In this document: piece by piece, positions 1-12,537 of the stretch | Numbering within the stretch: position 1 is the first letter of the stretch | How the letters are laid out: every line of letters starts with the position of its first letter | NCBI RefSeq assembly: GCF_028656935.1 | Contig: NZ_JAMDGZ010000035.1 | Span: 62,001-126,000, forward strand | Source: Pseudomonas rubra | GTDB lineage: Bacteria; Pseudomonadota; Gammaproteobacteria; Pseudomonadales; Pseudomonadaceae | Direction of reading: 5' to 3' | DNA: 64,000 bases | Notes under the pieces: generated by a model | Told to the model about the DNA's origin: nothing | The model's database searches: none | Seen by the model: the letters and a program-made list of their open reading frames with translations, nothing else | Program-made: the position numbers and the translations under genes

Positions 1-2516
<2,516 letters not shown>

Positions 2517-2642
2517 TCAAACTGCCGTTGTACCTCGCTGACATCTGAACACCGCGCCGCGACTGGTCCCCACCGTCGCGGCGTTGTTCCATCTCAAGTG
2601 CCGGTAATCTCGACCCGGTGCATTTTTTCTAGGAGCGCTTTC

Positions 2643-3860
2643 ATGGCTGTTGGTCTTGGTCCTTTGCCAACGTTGCACCCGGTTCCAGGTTTCGAACTCG
2701 GCATCGCCTCCGCGGGCATCAAGCGTCTGGGGCGCAAGGACGTGGTGGTGATGCGCTGCGCCGAAGGCGCAAGCGTCGCTGGCGTGTTCACCCTGAACGC
2801 CTTCTGCGCCGCCCCGGTCATCCTCGCCAAGCAGCGCGTGCAGGGCAGCGTGCGCTACCTGCTGACCAATACCGGCAACGCCAACGCCGGCACCGGCGCG
2901 CCGGGCCTGGCTGCGGCCGAACGCACCTGTGCCAAACTGGCCGAGCTGACCGGCGTTGATGCCAGTGCCGTAGTGCCATTCTCCACCGGTGTAATCGGTG
3001 AACCGCTGCCGGTCGAGAAGATCGAAGGCGCCCTGCAGGCAGCCCTGGACGATCTGTCGGAAAACAACTGGGCCGCTGCCGCCACCGGCATCATGACCAC
3101 CGATACCTTGCCCAAGGGCGCCAGCCGTCAGTTCCAGCATGATGGCGTGACCATTACCGTTACGGGTATCAGCAAGGGCGCAGGCATGATCCGCCCGAAC
3201 ATGGCGACCATGCTCGGTTACATCGCCACCGACGCCAAGGTGGCTCCGGCGGTGCTCAAGGACCTGATCCTCGACGGCGCGAACAAGTCGTTCAATCGCA
3301 TCACCATCGACGGCGATACCTCGACCAACGACTGCTGCATGCTCATTGCCACCGGCAAGGCCGATGTCGCTGAAGTCACTGAGGCCAGCGGCCCGTTGTT
3401 CGAAGCGCTGAAAAAGGCCGTGTTCGAAGTGTGCATGGAAGTGGCGCAGGCCATCGTGCGTGACGGCGAAGGCGCGACCAAGTTCGTCACCGTTGCAGTC
3501 AATGGCGGCGGCAACCATCAGGAGTGCCTGGACGTCGGCTACGCCGTGGCCCATTCGCCGCTGATCAAGACCGCACTGTTTGCCTCGGACCCGAACTGGG
3601 GCCGAATCCTCGCCGCCGTTGGCCGTGCTGGTGTACCGGACCTGGACGTCAGCCTGATCGACGTCTACCTGGGCGATGTGTGCATCGCCAGCAAAGGCGG
3701 GCGCAGCGCCAGCTACACCGAAGCCCAGGGCTCGGCGGTGATGGCCGAGCAAGAGATCACCATCCGTATCGAGTTGGGCCGTGGCCAGTGCAGCGAAACC
3801 ATCTGGACCACCGACCTGTCCCACGAGTACGTGAAAATCAACGCCGAATACCGTACCTGA
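2643..3860 (+). CDS. argJ: Bifunctional glutamate N-acetyltransferase / amino-acid acetyltransferase ArgJ
   Basis: ArgJ moves the acetyl group from N-acetylornithine to glutamate, closing the cyclic arginine pathway; some members also make N-acetylglutamate from acetyl-CoA. The product has 405 residues, the usual size for pseudomonads. The autoproteolysis motif is present as GAGMIRPNMATMLGY; cleavage before the Thr of MATML would yield alpha and beta chains with Thr as nucleophile. The C-terminal half has SDPNWGR and the tail ends YVKINAEYRT, both ArgJ-typical. I chose the ATG at 2643 because AGGAGCG lies about 6 bases upstream; an in-frame GTG at 2598 would add 15 residues that do not resemble ArgJ. 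A REP element follows the stop. Confidence 0.97.
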   Translation: MAVGLGPLPTLHPVPGFELGIASAGIKRLGRKDVVVMRCAEGASVAGVFTLNAFCAAPVILAKQRVQGSVRYLLTNTGNANAGTGAPGLAAAERTCAKLAELTGVDASAVVPFSTGVIGEPLPVEKIEGALQAALDDLSENNWAAAATGIMTTDTLPKGASRQFQHDGVTITVTGISKGAGMIRPNMATMLGYIATDAKVAPAVLKDLILDGANKSFNRITIDGDTSTNDCCMLIATGKADVAEVTEASGPLFEALKKAVFEVCMEVAQAIVRDGEGATKFVTVAVNGGGNHQECLDVGYAVAHSPLIKTALFASDPNWGRILAAVGRAGVPDLDVSLIDVYLGDVCIASKGGRSASYTEAQGSAVMAEQEITIRIELGRGQCSETIWTTDLSHEYVKINAEYRT

Positions 3861-3864
3861 CCTT

Positions 3865-3912
3865 ATCGCGGGGCAAGCCCGCTCCTACTGTGGGAGCGGG
3901 CTTGAGCCGCGA
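3865..3912. repeat. REP palindrome
   Basis: This is a Pseudomonas-type REP unit between argJ and the GST gene. ATCGCGGGGCAAGCCCGCTCC is followed by a short spacer and the inverted arm GGGAGCGGGCTTGAGCCGCG. The distal arm is imperfect (GAGCC where other copies have GCCCC). It can fold as a hairpin. Confidence 0.85.
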
Positions 3913-3935
3913 AAAGTCCCTGATGGAGCCGAACC

Positions 3936-4568
3936 ATGCGCTACCAACTGATCATCGGCGACAAGCTGTATTCCTCCTGGTCGCTGCGCGGCGCCCTGGC
4001 CCTTGAACTGGCCGGCGTCGACTATGACGAAACCCTGATCAAACTCAACCAGCCCGATACCCGCGCCCGCCTGCTCGAACACTCGCCTAGCGGCAAGGTG
4101 CCGCTGCTCAAGAGCGAGCACGGGGTGATCGCCGACTCCCTGGCCATCGCCGAGTATCTGGCTGAGCGTCACCCGCACGCCAACCTATGGCCCGCCGACA
4201 TCGCCGCCCGTGCTCAGGCCCGTTCGGCCTGTGCGCAGATGCACAGTGGCTTTTTCGCCCTGCGCGGCAACATGCCGTTCGACCTGTCCCGCGATGAAGC
4301 GCTGGAAACCGTGCCGCTGGACGTGCAGGTCGACATCGACCGTATCGTCGCGCTCTGGTCCGAATGCCGCCTGACAGCCAAAGAGGCAGGTCCGTACTTG
4401 TTCGGCCGCCTGAGTCTGGCCGACGCCTTCTTTGCCCCGATTGCCGTGCGTCTGCGCACCTATCGGGTTGAAGTGCCGGCAGACGCTGCGGCCTACATTG
4501 AAACCATTTACCAGTGGCCAGCCTTCCAGGCTTGGCAAAAAGCTGGCCTGGCGGAGCGTGAAGGGTGA
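3936..4568 (+). CDS. Glutathione S-transferase family protein
   Basis: This is a 210-residue cytosolic GST-fold protein. The N-terminal thioredoxin-like domain (about 1-80) contains YSSWSLRGALALELAG with the Ser/Arg contact region, then GKVPLLKSEHGVIADSLAIAEYL, the cis-Pro and SNAIL-like glutathione-binding segment. The all-helical C-terminal domain follows and includes LSLADAFFAPIAVRL. The substrate is not deducible; the nearest grouping is the zeta/maleylacetoacetate-isomerase-like set, with no catabolic neighbours to support that. The start ATG has GGAG upstream. The stop overlaps the GTG of the next gene by 4 bases, so the two are probably co-translated. Confidence 0.9.
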   Translation: MRYQLIIGDKLYSSWSLRGALALELAGVDYDETLIKLNQPDTRARLLEHSPSGKVPLLKSEHGVIADSLAIAEYLAERHPHANLWPADIAARAQARSACAQMHSGFFALRGNMPFDLSRDEALETVPLDVQVDIDRIVALWSECRLTAKEAGPYLFGRLSLADAFFAPIAVRLRTYRVEVPADAAAYIETIYQWPAFQAWQKAGLAEREG

Positions 4569-5509
4569 AACGTGTACATGTAGCCGCCGCAGTCATTCGC
4601 GGCAGCGACGGACGAGTGCTGATTGCTCGCCGCGCCGACAAGCAACATCAGGGCGGCCTGTGGGAGTTCCCTGGCGGTAAGGTCGAAGACGGCGAAGCGG
4701 TCGAAGTGGCCCTGGGCCGTGAACTGCAGGAAGAGCTGGGCATCGTCGTCACGGCGGCGCGGCCGCTGATCAAGGTCAAGCACGATTACCCCGACAAGCA
4801 GGTGCTGCTGGATGTCTGGGAGGTCAACGGTTTTACCGGCGAACCCCATGGCGCCGAAGGCCAGCCGCTGGCCTGGGTCAGCGCGCGGGAGCTGCCGCAA
4901 TATGACTTTCCCGCCGCCAACCAGCCGATCGTTGCCGCCGCGCGTCTGCCGGCTGAGTACCTTATCACCCCCGAAGGCCTGGAAGTCCCGCAGATGTTGC
5001 GTGGTATCCAGAAAGCCATTGCTGGCGGGATCAAGCTGGTGCAACTGCGTGCACCGAACATGTACGACCCCAAGTACCGCGATGTGGCGGTGGATGCGGT
5101 CGGGCTGTGTGCCGGCAAGGCGCAGTTGATGCTCAAGGGCCCGCTGGAGTGGCTGGGTGATTTCCCGGCGGCTGGCTGGCACTTGACCAGCGAGCAACTG
5201 CGCAAATACGCCAGCAAGGGTCGGCCGTTCCCCAAGGAGCGCTGGCTGGCGGCGTCCTGCCACAACGCTGAAGAGCTGGCACTGGCCGAACAGATGGACG
5301 TGGATTTTGTCACCCTGTCGCCAGTGCTGGCGACACAGACCCATCCCGAGGCCGTACCGTTGGGTTGGGGGCGGGTGCAGCAATTGATCCAAGGCTTCAA
5401 CAAGCCGGTGTATGTACTCGGTGGCGTCGGCCCGGCAGAGCGTGAGCTTGCCTGGCAGCATGGCGCCCAAGGTGTGGCGGGGATCCGCGCGTTCTGGCCC
5501 GAGGCCTGA
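4565..5509 (+). CDS. Nudix hydrolase (MutT-like) fused to a ThiE/TenI-like domain
   Basis: A 314-residue fusion. The N-terminal MutT domain (about 1-130) has a complete Nudix box from GGKVEDGE to REL-QEELGI, consistent with sanitising 8-oxo-dGTP. The C-terminal half (about 140-314) has a thiamine-phosphate-synthase-like TIM barrel with IKLVQLRAPN, WHLTSEQL, ASCHNAEE, LSPVLATQTHP and VLGGVGPAE segments. The ThiE lysine expected after QLR is replaced (QLRAPN), so real thiamine phosphate synthase activity is doubtful. Start is a GTG overlapping the GST stop (GTGA). This domain arrangement is common in gammaproteobacteria; MutT activity is the safe call. Confidence 0.93.
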   Translation: MKRVHVAAAVIRGSDGRVLIARRADKQHQGGLWEFPGGKVEDGEAVEVALGRELQEELGIVVTAARPLIKVKHDYPDKQVLLDVWEVNGFTGEPHGAEGQPLAWVSARELPQYDFPAANQPIVAAARLPAEYLITPEGLEVPQMLRGIQKAIAGGIKLVQLRAPNMYDPKYRDVAVDAVGLCAGKAQLMLKGPLEWLGDFPAAGWHLTSEQLRKYASKGRPFPKERWLAASCHNAEELALAEQMDVDFVTLSPVLATQTHPEAVPLGWGRVQQLIQGFNKPVYVLGGVGPAERELAWQHGAQGVAGIRAFWPEA

Positions 5510-5513
5510 GTCA

Positions 5514-5569
5514 ATCGCGGGTCAAGCCTGTTCCCACATGAACCTGTGGGAGCGGGCTTGCCCCGCGAT
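5514..5569. repeat. REP palindrome
   Basis: REP unit in the convergent gap between the Nudix gene and the adenosyltransferase gene. The left arm ATCGCGGGTCAAGCCTGTTCCC is diverged; the right arm GGGAGCGGGCTTGCCCCGCGAT is canonical. As a strong hairpin between convergent genes it may also help transcript ends. Confidence 0.85.
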
Positions 5570-5576
5570 GAGGCCC

Positions 5577-6137
5577 TCAAGGTTTAGCCGCAGCCTGCCA
5601 TAACACCTCGGCCACCCCCTGGCGCCGCGCAATCAACCGCGCCGCCACAAACAGCAAATCCGACAACCGATTGATATACGAAAGTCCCACCCCGGCCAAT
5701 GGCTCGACACTGTTCAATTGCTGGCAACGCCGCTCGGCACTGCGCGCCAGGCTACGGCACACATGGGCCTGGGCAATCAGCAGCGAACCACTGGGCAGGA
5801 TGAAGTTCTCCAGCGGCCCCAGTTCTTCGTTCCAGCGGTCGATGGCCGCCTCCAGGCGCTCCACTTCGGCGTTGTTCAGCGCCTGGTAAGCGGGCATCGC
5901 CAGTTCCCCGCCCAGGTCGAACAAGCGGTGCTGACAAGGCGCCAGGACCTCGCTGAGCTCATCCAGCCCCTGTTCGGCCAGCCCGGCCAGCAACACGCCC
6001 AACTGGCTGTTGAGGCTGTCGACCTCGCCAATGGCTTCGACCCGCGGGTGGTCCTTGGGCACGCGGCGGCCATCGCCCAGGCCGGTTTCACCTTTGTCGC
6101 CAGTGCGGGTGTAGATCTTCGACAAACGAAAACCCAT
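5577..6137 (-). CDS. Corrinoid adenosyltransferase, PduO type (cob(I)yrinic acid a,c-diamide adenosyltransferase)
   Basis: This enzyme transfers the adenosyl group of ATP to Co(I) corrinoid to make coenzyme B12. The 186-residue product begins with SKIYTRTGDKGETGL, the PduO-family ATP-binding signature, and later has RSLARSAERRCQQL and YINRLSDLLFVAAR, which carry the conserved Arg residues and the LSD(L/Y)LF motif. Length and layout match stand-alone PduO enzymes rather than the CobA/CobO fold. I start at the ATG at 6137, where MGFRLSKIYT begins; longer in-frame extensions are shadow of the kinase gene. It lies 2 bases after the sensor kinase stop, suggesting one transcript, though a functional link is not obvious. 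Confidence 0.93.
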   Translation of the reverse strand: MGFRLSKIYTRTGDKGETGLGDGRRVPKDHPRVEAIGEVDSLNSQLGVLLAGLAEQGLDELSEVLAPCQHRLFDLGGELAMPAYQALNNAEVERLEAAIDRWNEELGPLENFILPSGSLLIAQAHVCRSLARSAERRCQQLNSVEPLAGVGLSYINRLSDLLFVAARLIARRQGVAEVLWQAAAKP

Positions 6138-6139
6138 GC

Positions 6140-8152
6140 TCAAGACTCCGTTTTCAGGTGGGCAAGTGGCAGGCGCAAGGTGAAGCAGGTGCCCTGGCCC
6201 GGTGCTGATTGCACCTCCATCTGCCCTTTGTGATTGTTGGTGATGATGAAATACGACACTGACAGGCCAAGGCCGGTGCCCTGGCCGATCTCCTTGGTGG
6301 TGAAGAACGGCTCGAAGGTACGTTTGCGCACCGCCTCGGGCATGCCGATGCCGTTGTCTTCCACTTGGATCTCCGCCCACGGCGGGTTGAGTCGGGTGCG
6401 CAGGGTAATACGCCCAGGTTCGCTGTCGTCCTGGCGCAGGTGAATGGCCTGGGCGGCGTTTTTCAACAGGTTGAGCAGCACTTGCTCAAGCTCGTTGGCG
6501 GTGCAGGGCACCGGCCCGAGGTTGGGGTCGAACTGGCGGACGATGGCCTGGCCCTTGAAGTCGAATCCAATGGTCAGGTCGAAGTCGTTACCGGCAATTT
6601 CCACCGCCTGGTCGATCAGCGCCGGCAGGTCGCAGGGCGCCAGTTGGCGGTTGCTGCGGCGGCTGAAACTGAGCATGTGGGTAACGATCTTGGCGGCGCG
6701 GGCGCCAGCCTGCTGGATGCCGTCGAGCAACTGTGGCACTTCGCGGTTTTGCAGGTAGCGGTTGACGGCGGCCAGATCAATACCGGTCTCATCGGCTTGT
6801 TCGAGGTTTCTTGCCAGGTCCGGTGACAGCCGCCGGCGAATGTTCTGGACGTTATGCAAGATGGCGCCAAGAGGGTTGTTGATCTCATGCGCCATACCCG
6901 CCGCGAGGCCGCCGACCGAGAGCATCTTTTCCGATTGCACCATCATTTCTTCCAGTGATAGGCGCTGAGTGATGTCATCGATACGAATCACCACGCCGCG
7001 GCCGCCGCCACCCATCAACGGGTAGAAGGTCAGGGCGTAGTGGCGAGCGTCATCGTCCTTGGTCCAGGTTACCCGCTCGATCTTCGCCACCCGGTGCTTC
7101 TCGACGCTCTCCTTGAGCTGCGGCAGGAACGGCTTGAGTGGTTCGAAGGCGAGGAAGATCGGCTGGTTCAGTGCTTCGTCCAAGGGCGTCCCGGAGAGTG
7201 CGCTGGCTTCCTGGTTCCACTGGGTGACATAGAGCTGCTCATCGAGGGCGATCAGTGCCGAGGGCATGGAGTCGATGATGCTGTTGAGGTAATTCTGAAA
7301 ACCGGTGAGTTTTTTCTCGATCTTGCTGCGTACCTGGACTTCCAGCTCCAGTTTGCGGTTGGTGTGACGGGTTTCCTCGGCCAGGCCCTGGGCCTGGTCG
7401 TAGGCGTCCTGGAATTCGTCGCGGGTGCGCTTGAGCTGCTGTTCGCGGGCTTCGATGCGCGAGAGCATGGTATTGAAGGCGTCGGCCAGGCTGCCGATCT
7501 CGTCATCGTTGCCGCGTTTGGCGCGCAGGGCGTAGTTTTCTTCGCGGGTGACCTGGCGCGAGAGCTCTTCGAGCTGGTGGATTGGCTGGGTAATCAGGCG
7601 CTTGATCTGCCGGGCGATGATCATCCACAGCAAAATACTGAACACCAGGATACCCAGGCTGGCCGTCAGGGTGCCGGTGTAGAAGGCCATCGGCAATTCG
7701 CTGCTGGCCACCAGCAACAGGTGGCCGGGCGGGCCGCCGGCGCGTGGCAGGCTCACCAGTTGCGTGCTGCGAAATTCGGTCAGGCGCCAGTTGTCGATGT
7801 TGCGGTAGCGTTTGGGCAGCGGCAGGGCCTCTCCATGCTGCACCTGCGCCAGAATCTTGCCGTCGCTGCCGTACAGGGCGGCGGCGCGCAACGGGGTGTA
7901 GCTGTCGAGTTCCTTGAGCAGGGCCTTGGCGGCTTCGGGCGAGTCGCTGGCCTGTTGCGCCAGTTGCGGATTGGATACCAGCCGGCCAATGGTCTGCAGG
8001 GCCTGCGGGGCCATGCTCTCCTGGGAAATCCAGTAGGCGGCGCTGATGAAGGTCAGGTTGGCCACCAGCAAGATGGTAATCAGCAGCACCAGCAGGGCGG
8101 CCAGCAGTTTCTGGCCGACAGGCAGGTTCTCCAGGCGTTCGCGCAAGGTCAT
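6140..8152 (-). CDS. Membrane sensor histidine kinase (HAMP-PAS-HisKA-HATPase), orphan
   Basis: A 670-residue sensor kinase. Membrane segments lie at about 15-40 and 160-180 and flank a periplasmic sensing region of about 120 residues. A HAMP segment (about 180-235) and a coiled coil lead into a PAS domain (about 285-400). The H-box [18 protein letters not shown] puts the phosphorylated His at residue 422. The catalytic domain shows [18 protein letters not shown] (N box), VEDNGIGMP (G1) and [10 protein letters not shown] (G2). No response regulator gene is adjacent; the next gene downstream is the corrinoid adenosyltransferase. The ligand and partner are unknown. The H-box resembles NtrB/DctB-like kinases that often pair with sigma54 activators, which is inference only. 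Confidence 0.93.
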   Translation of the reverse strand: MTLRERLENLPVGQKLLAALLVLLITILLVANLTFISAAYWISQESMAPQALQTIGRLVSNPQLAQQASDSPEAAKALLKELDSYTPLRAAALYGSDGKILAQVQHGEALPLPKRYRNIDNWRLTEFRSTQLVSLPRAGGPPGHLLLVASSELPMAFYTGTLTASLGILVFSILLWMIIARQIKRLITQPIHQLEELSRQVTREENYALRAKRGNDDEIGSLADAFNTMLSRIEAREQQLKRTRDEFQDAYDQAQGLAEETRHTNRKLELEVQVRSKIEKKLTGFQNYLNSIIDSMPSALIALDEQLYVTQWNQEASALSGTPLDEALNQPIFLAFEPLKPFLPQLKESVEKHRVAKIERVTWTKDDDARHYALTFYPLMGGGGRGVVIRIDDITQRLSLEEMMVQSEKMLSVGGLAAGMAHEINNPLGAILHNVQNIRRRLSPDLARNLEQADETGIDLAAVNRYLQNREVPQLLDGIQQAGARAAKIVTHMLSFSRRSNRQLAPCDLPALIDQAVEIAGNDFDLTIGFDFKGQAIVRQFDPNLGPVPCTANELEQVLLNLLKNAAQAIHLRQDDSEPGRITLRTRLNPPWAEIQVEDNGIGMPEAVRKRTFEPFFTTKEIGQGTGLGLSVSYFIITNNHKGQMEVQSAPGQGTCFTLRLPLAHLKTES

Positions 8153-8203
8153 GTGAAAGACGTAGTCCTGGTCTGAAGGTGAAGGGGCAGGGTAGCGCCG
8201 CGC

Positions 8204-9190
<987 letters not shown>

Positions 9191-9234
9191 TCAAGCAGAG
9201 CCGCGAGGGTGCCTTTATTTTTTGGAGAAAAGGT

Positions 9235-9720
9235 ATGCCGTCGTTCGACGTGGTATCGGAACTGGATAAACACGAAGTCACCAACGCCGTGGAAAACGCG
9301 GTCAAGGAACTGGACCGCCGCTATGACCTCAAGGGCAAGGGTAGCTTCGAGTTCAAGGAAAAGGAACTGACCGTCAACCTGACCGCTGAAGCCGAATTCC
9401 AGCTCGAGGCGATGATCGACATCCTCAAGCTGGCCCTGGTCAAGCGCAAGATCGACGTGCAGTGCCTGGAAGTGAAGGACGCCTTCGCTTCGGGCAAGGT
9501 CATGAAGCAGGAAGCGGTGCTCAAAGAGGGTATCGACAAAGAACTGGCGAAGAAGATCGTCGCTCACATCAAGGACGCCAAACTCAAGGTCCAGGCTGCC
9601 ATCCAGGGCGAGCAGGTGCGTGTCACCGGCAAGAAACGCGACGACCTGCAAGAAGCGATCGCTGCCTTGCGCGCCAAAGAGTTCGGAATGCCCCTGCAAT
9701 TCAACAATTTCCGCGACTGA
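9235..9720 (+). CDS. yajQ: YajQ family nucleotide-binding protein
   Basis: A 161-residue protein with two RNP-like half domains, beginning [19 protein letters not shown] and ending [12 protein letters not shown], both highly characteristic of YajQ. E. coli YajQ binds nucleotides; a Xanthomonas homologue binds cyclic di-GMP and a P. fluorescens homologue affects phage phi6 transcription. Whether this copy binds c-di-GMP cannot be read from sequence. A good Shine-Dalgarno (GGAGAAAAGG) precedes the ATG. Confidence 0.96.
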   Translation: MPSFDVVSELDKHEVTNAVENAVKELDRRYDLKGKGSFEFKEKELTVNLTAEAEFQLEAMIDILKLALVKRKIDVQCLEVKDAFASGKVMKQEAVLKEGIDKELAKKIVAHIKDAKLKVQAAIQGEQVRVTGKKRDDLQEAIAALRAKEFGMPLQFNNFRD

Positions 9721-9836
9721 CGTCACGGAGCCTGGAACCTTGGCGCCTTTTTGGCGTCCGAGGGCCCAGGCGCCGCTGAAACGTTTGCGGCAGGTCTTTT
9801 TCAGCTCTTTGCCGCTCGGCATCAGGAGAACATACG

Positions 9837-10679
9837 ATGGATTTAAACGCTGAGGTCGACCAACTGGTCAAGGCTTCGCAAACCTGGCTTCCGTTGATGA
9901 TGGAGTACGGCAGCCGCCTATTGCTGGCGCTGCTGACCTTGGCCATCGGCTGGTGGGTGATCAACAAGGTCACTTATCGTCTGGGCAAACTGCTGGCCCT
10001 GCGCAATGCCGACCTGGCCCTGCAAGGCTTCATCAGCAGCCTGGCCAACATCATTTTGAAGATCCTGCTGATTGTCAGCGTAGCCTCGATGATCGGCATC
10101 GAGACCACCTCGTTCGTCGCTGCCATCGGTGCCGCAGGCCTGGCTATCGGTCTGGCCCTGCAGGGCAGCCTGGCCAACTTCGCAGGTGGTGTGTTGATCC
10201 TGCTGTTCCGTCCGTTTCGTATCGGCGACTGGATTGAAGCCCAGGGTGTGGCGGGTACCGTCGACAGCATCCAGATTTTCCACACCGTGCTGCGTACCGG
10301 CGACAACAAGACGGTGATCATGCCGAACGGCAGCCTGTCCAACGGCATCATCACCAACACCAACCGCCAGCCGACGCGCAAGGTGGTGTTCGATGTGGGC
10401 GTTGACTATGACGCTGACCTGCAAAAGGCCCGCAACGTACTGCTGGAGCTGGCCCAGGACCCAAGGGTGCATCAGGACCCGGCGCCACAAGCGGTGATTT
10501 CGACGTTGGGCGACAGCTCGATCACCGTATCGCTGCGCATCTGGGTCAACACCGCCGACTACTGGGATGTGATGTTCATGCTCAACGAGCATGCCCGTGA
10601 CCGCCTGAAGGCCGAAGGCATCGACATTCCCTTTCCACAGCGGGTAATCCGCGTGGTGCAGGAAGCGGCGGTGCAATAA
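9837..10679 (+). CDS. Small-conductance mechanosensitive channel, MscS family
   Basis: A 280-residue inner-membrane channel that opens on hypo-osmotic stretch. Three membrane helices are visible (about 20-45, 65-85 and 92-125). The pore-lining TM3 is GAAGLAIGLALQGSLANFAGG, with the alternating Gly/Ala packing of MscS. It is followed by the beta domain LFRPFRIGDWIEAQGVAGTV and the alpha/beta cytosolic vestibule ending PFPQRVIRVV. Length is that of minimal E. coli MscS (286). AGGAGAA lies 6 bases before the ATG. It stands alone, with a REP palindrome downstream. Confidence 0.95.
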   Translation: MDLNAEVDQLVKASQTWLPLMMEYGSRLLLALLTLAIGWWVINKVTYRLGKLLALRNADLALQGFISSLANIILKILLIVSVASMIGIETTSFVAAIGAAGLAIGLALQGSLANFAGGVLILLFRPFRIGDWIEAQGVAGTVDSIQIFHTVLRTGDNKTVIMPNGSLSNGIITNTNRQPTRKVVFDVGVDYDADLQKARNVLLELAQDPRVHQDPAPQAVISTLGDSSITVSLRIWVNTADYWDVMFMLNEHARDRLKAEGIDIPFPQRVIRVVQEAAVQ

Positions 10680-10690
10680 TGACCGACGCA

Positions 10691-10712
10691 ATCGCGGGGC
10701 TTGCCCCGCGAT
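10691..10712. repeat. Compact REP palindrome
   Basis: A perfect 10-base inverted repeat ATCGCGGGGC / GCCCCGCGAT separated by TT, just after the mscS stop. It is a half-length version of the REP found elsewhere in the window. Confidence 0.75.
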
Positions 10713-10740
10713 CTGCATAGGTATCTACACATCTGGCGAA

Positions 10741-10928
10741 TGCGTGTGAGCCGCCAGACTTTTTGGCCTCGACACGCGCTCTCGCCTGGCACCAAGGCCT
10801 GTGAGCGCGGCGTTGCCAGCCTGTTGCACTTCGCCTTGGCGGCGGGTGTGGCAGGCATGCTGGCGCTGTGGCCGCTGAGGATCGTTCTGGGCGCTTCTGT
10901 CGACTTGCCTGAGGCTATCCAGGAGTAA
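10741..10928 (+). CDS. Possible small one-helix membrane protein
   Basis: An open frame of about 62 residues in the mscS-ampG gap: a basic N-terminus (MRVSRQTFWPRHALSPGTKACERG), then a single hydrophobic helix ASLLHFALAAGVAGMLALWP, ending DLPEAIQE. The basic-then-hydrophobic layout is plausible for a small inner-membrane protein. However, there is no good Shine-Dalgarno at the ATG at 10741, and a longer GTG version at 10701 would start inside the REP palindrome. I do not recognise a family. It could be a chance open frame in GC-rich DNA. Confidence 0.35.
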
Positions 10929-10952
10929 CGCCTTCAATAGCCTCAGCGCTGT

Positions 10953-12494
10953 TCAGGGGCGTTCAGCCACCGAGTGCTCGACCGGCTCCGGCCTGCCTCG
11001 CTCCTGACGCCATTGCAAGGCGATCAGGATCAGGGTCGGCACGCCGAGCAGGGCGGTGATCAGGAAGAAGTCGTGGTAGCCGAACTTCTCCACCATGACC
11101 CCCGAATAGCCGCCAATCAATCGTGGCAACAGCAGCATGATCGAGCTCAGCAGGGCGTATTGGGTGGCCGAGAACTTGAGGTTGGTCAGGCTCGACAGGT
11201 AGGCGACAAACGCCGAGGTGGCCAGGCCTGAACTGAAGTTGTCGAGGGAAATGGTCACCACCAGCATCTGCAGGTTGGCGCCCATGTCGGCGAGCATCAG
11301 GAACAGGATGTTGGTCGCCGCCGACGCTACGCCGCCAATGAACAGGATTGGCAGGATGCCGAAACGCACGATCAGCAGGCCACCGAAACCGGCGCCTACC
11401 AGAGTCATGATCAGGCCGAAGATCTTGCTGACGCTGGCGATCTGGTCCTTGGTAAAGCCCTGGTCGATGTAGAACACGTTAGCCATCACACCCATGACCG
11501 TATCGGACATCCGGTAGGTGGCGATCAGCCCGAGCAGCAGCAGCGCCTGCCAGCGATAGCGGGTGATGAAGTCGTTGACCGGTGTCAGCACCGGCGCAAG
11601 GCCGCGGCGGCCCATGGACGACAGGCACAGGGCGGTGAGGGTGATGTAGAGGATCGCACGCAAGAAAGCGCGGTCTTCGAGCAACAGGTCGAGCAGGCTC
11701 ACGCCTTCGAACAGCACGCTGGCAAAGTCGGTGTTGTACAGCTGGGTGAAGGTCGCCGGTACCGACACCAGCAGGATGATCAGCACGAACACCGACGCCA
11801 ACTGATGGGCCAGGCCGTAGCGTGCGGCCGACAGCTGGGTACGCAACGGTACCGGGGGTTCACGCATCAGCAAGGTGGTGATGAGCGCAGGCAGCATCAG
11901 CACGCCGAACAGCACGTAGGTGCCGGTCCAGGCCTTGTGCAGGTAACTGAAGCCGGTGGAGCCGAAGCCTTCGGCGAAGAACAGCGCACCGGCGGTGGCC
12001 AGCAGCGCGGCAACCCGGTAGCCGGCCATGTAGCTGGCAGCGAGGGCCGCCTGGCGCTGGTCGTCGGCGATTTCCAGGCGGTAGGCGTCAACCGCAATGT
12101 CCTGGGTCGCCGAGGCAAAGGCCACCAGCACCGCCAGGGCGATCAGCCACGACAGGTGCTTTTGCGGGTCGCAGAAGCCCATGCCGACCAGGCCGATAAC
12201 CACCAGGATCTGTGACAGCACCAGCCAGGAACGGCGGCGCCCGAGTTTGCCAAGCAATGGCAGGCGCCATTGGTCGAGCAGAGGCGACCACACCCACTTG
12301 AAGGCATAAGCCAAGCCGATCAAGCTGGCATAACCGATGGTTTCACGGGCTACGCCCGCTTCGCGTAACCATACTGACAGGGTCGAAAACACCAGCATGT
12401 AAGGCAAGCCGGCGGCAAAGCCAAGCAACAACAGCACCAGTGTCGACGGGCTGGCATAGGCAGCGAGCGCAGCGCGCCAGGTTTTACGGGGCAT
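10953..12494 (-). CDS. ampG: AmpG-type muropeptide permease (MFS)
   Basis: AmpG imports GlcNAc-anhMurNAc-peptides from the periplasm for cell-wall recycling, and so supplies the signal for AmpC beta-lactamase induction. The 513-residue protein has about 14 hydrophobic segments. Diagnostic stretches are LLLGFAAGLPYMLVFSTLSVWLREAGV, FKWVWSPLLDQW, QDIAVDAYRLEI, and the C-terminal FVAYLSSLTNLKFSATQYALLSS with LPRLIGGYSG. These closely follow AmpG and not general MFS drug pumps. The start ATG opens MPRKTWRAALAAY. Pseudomonads can carry a second homologue (AmpP); the length and position next to mscS and yajQ fit AmpG. Confidence 0.9.
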   Translation of the reverse strand: MPRKTWRAALAAYASPSTLVLLLLGFAAGLPYMLVFSTLSVWLREAGVARETIGYASLIGLAYAFKWVWSPLLDQWRLPLLGKLGRRRSWLVLSQILVVIGLVGMGFCDPQKHLSWLIALAVLVAFASATQDIAVDAYRLEIADDQRQAALAASYMAGYRVAALLATAGALFFAEGFGSTGFSYLHKAWTGTYVLFGVLMLPALITTLLMREPPVPLRTQLSAARYGLAHQLASVFVLIILLVSVPATFTQLYNTDFASVLFEGVSLLDLLLEDRAFLRAILYITLTALCLSSMGRRGLAPVLTPVNDFITRYRWQALLLLGLIATYRMSDTVMGVMANVFYIDQGFTKDQIASVSKIFGLIMTLVGAGFGGLLIVRFGILPILFIGGVASAATNILFLMLADMGANLQMLVVTISLDNFSSGLATSAFVAYLSSLTNLKFSATQYALLSSIMLLLPRLIGGYSGVMVEKFGYHDFFLITALLGVPTLILIALQWRQERGRPEPVEHSVAERP

Positions 12495-12537
12495 GGGCCA
12501 ACATCTGCCTCAAGTTTACGAAAACAAAGCGCGCACT

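Noticed and set aside
2598-2642. Upstream GTG start for argJ
   Set aside because: The extra residues do not look like ArgJ and the ATG at 2643 has a well-placed Shine-Dalgarno.
2517-3824. 435-codon minus-strand frame opposite argJ
   Set aside because: Antisense shadow of argJ, with His/Gly/Ala-rich low-information sequence.
9721-9836. Terminator after yajQ from GGCGCC/GGCGTC repeats
   Set aside because: Stem is short and mismatched and there is no T-run in the right place.
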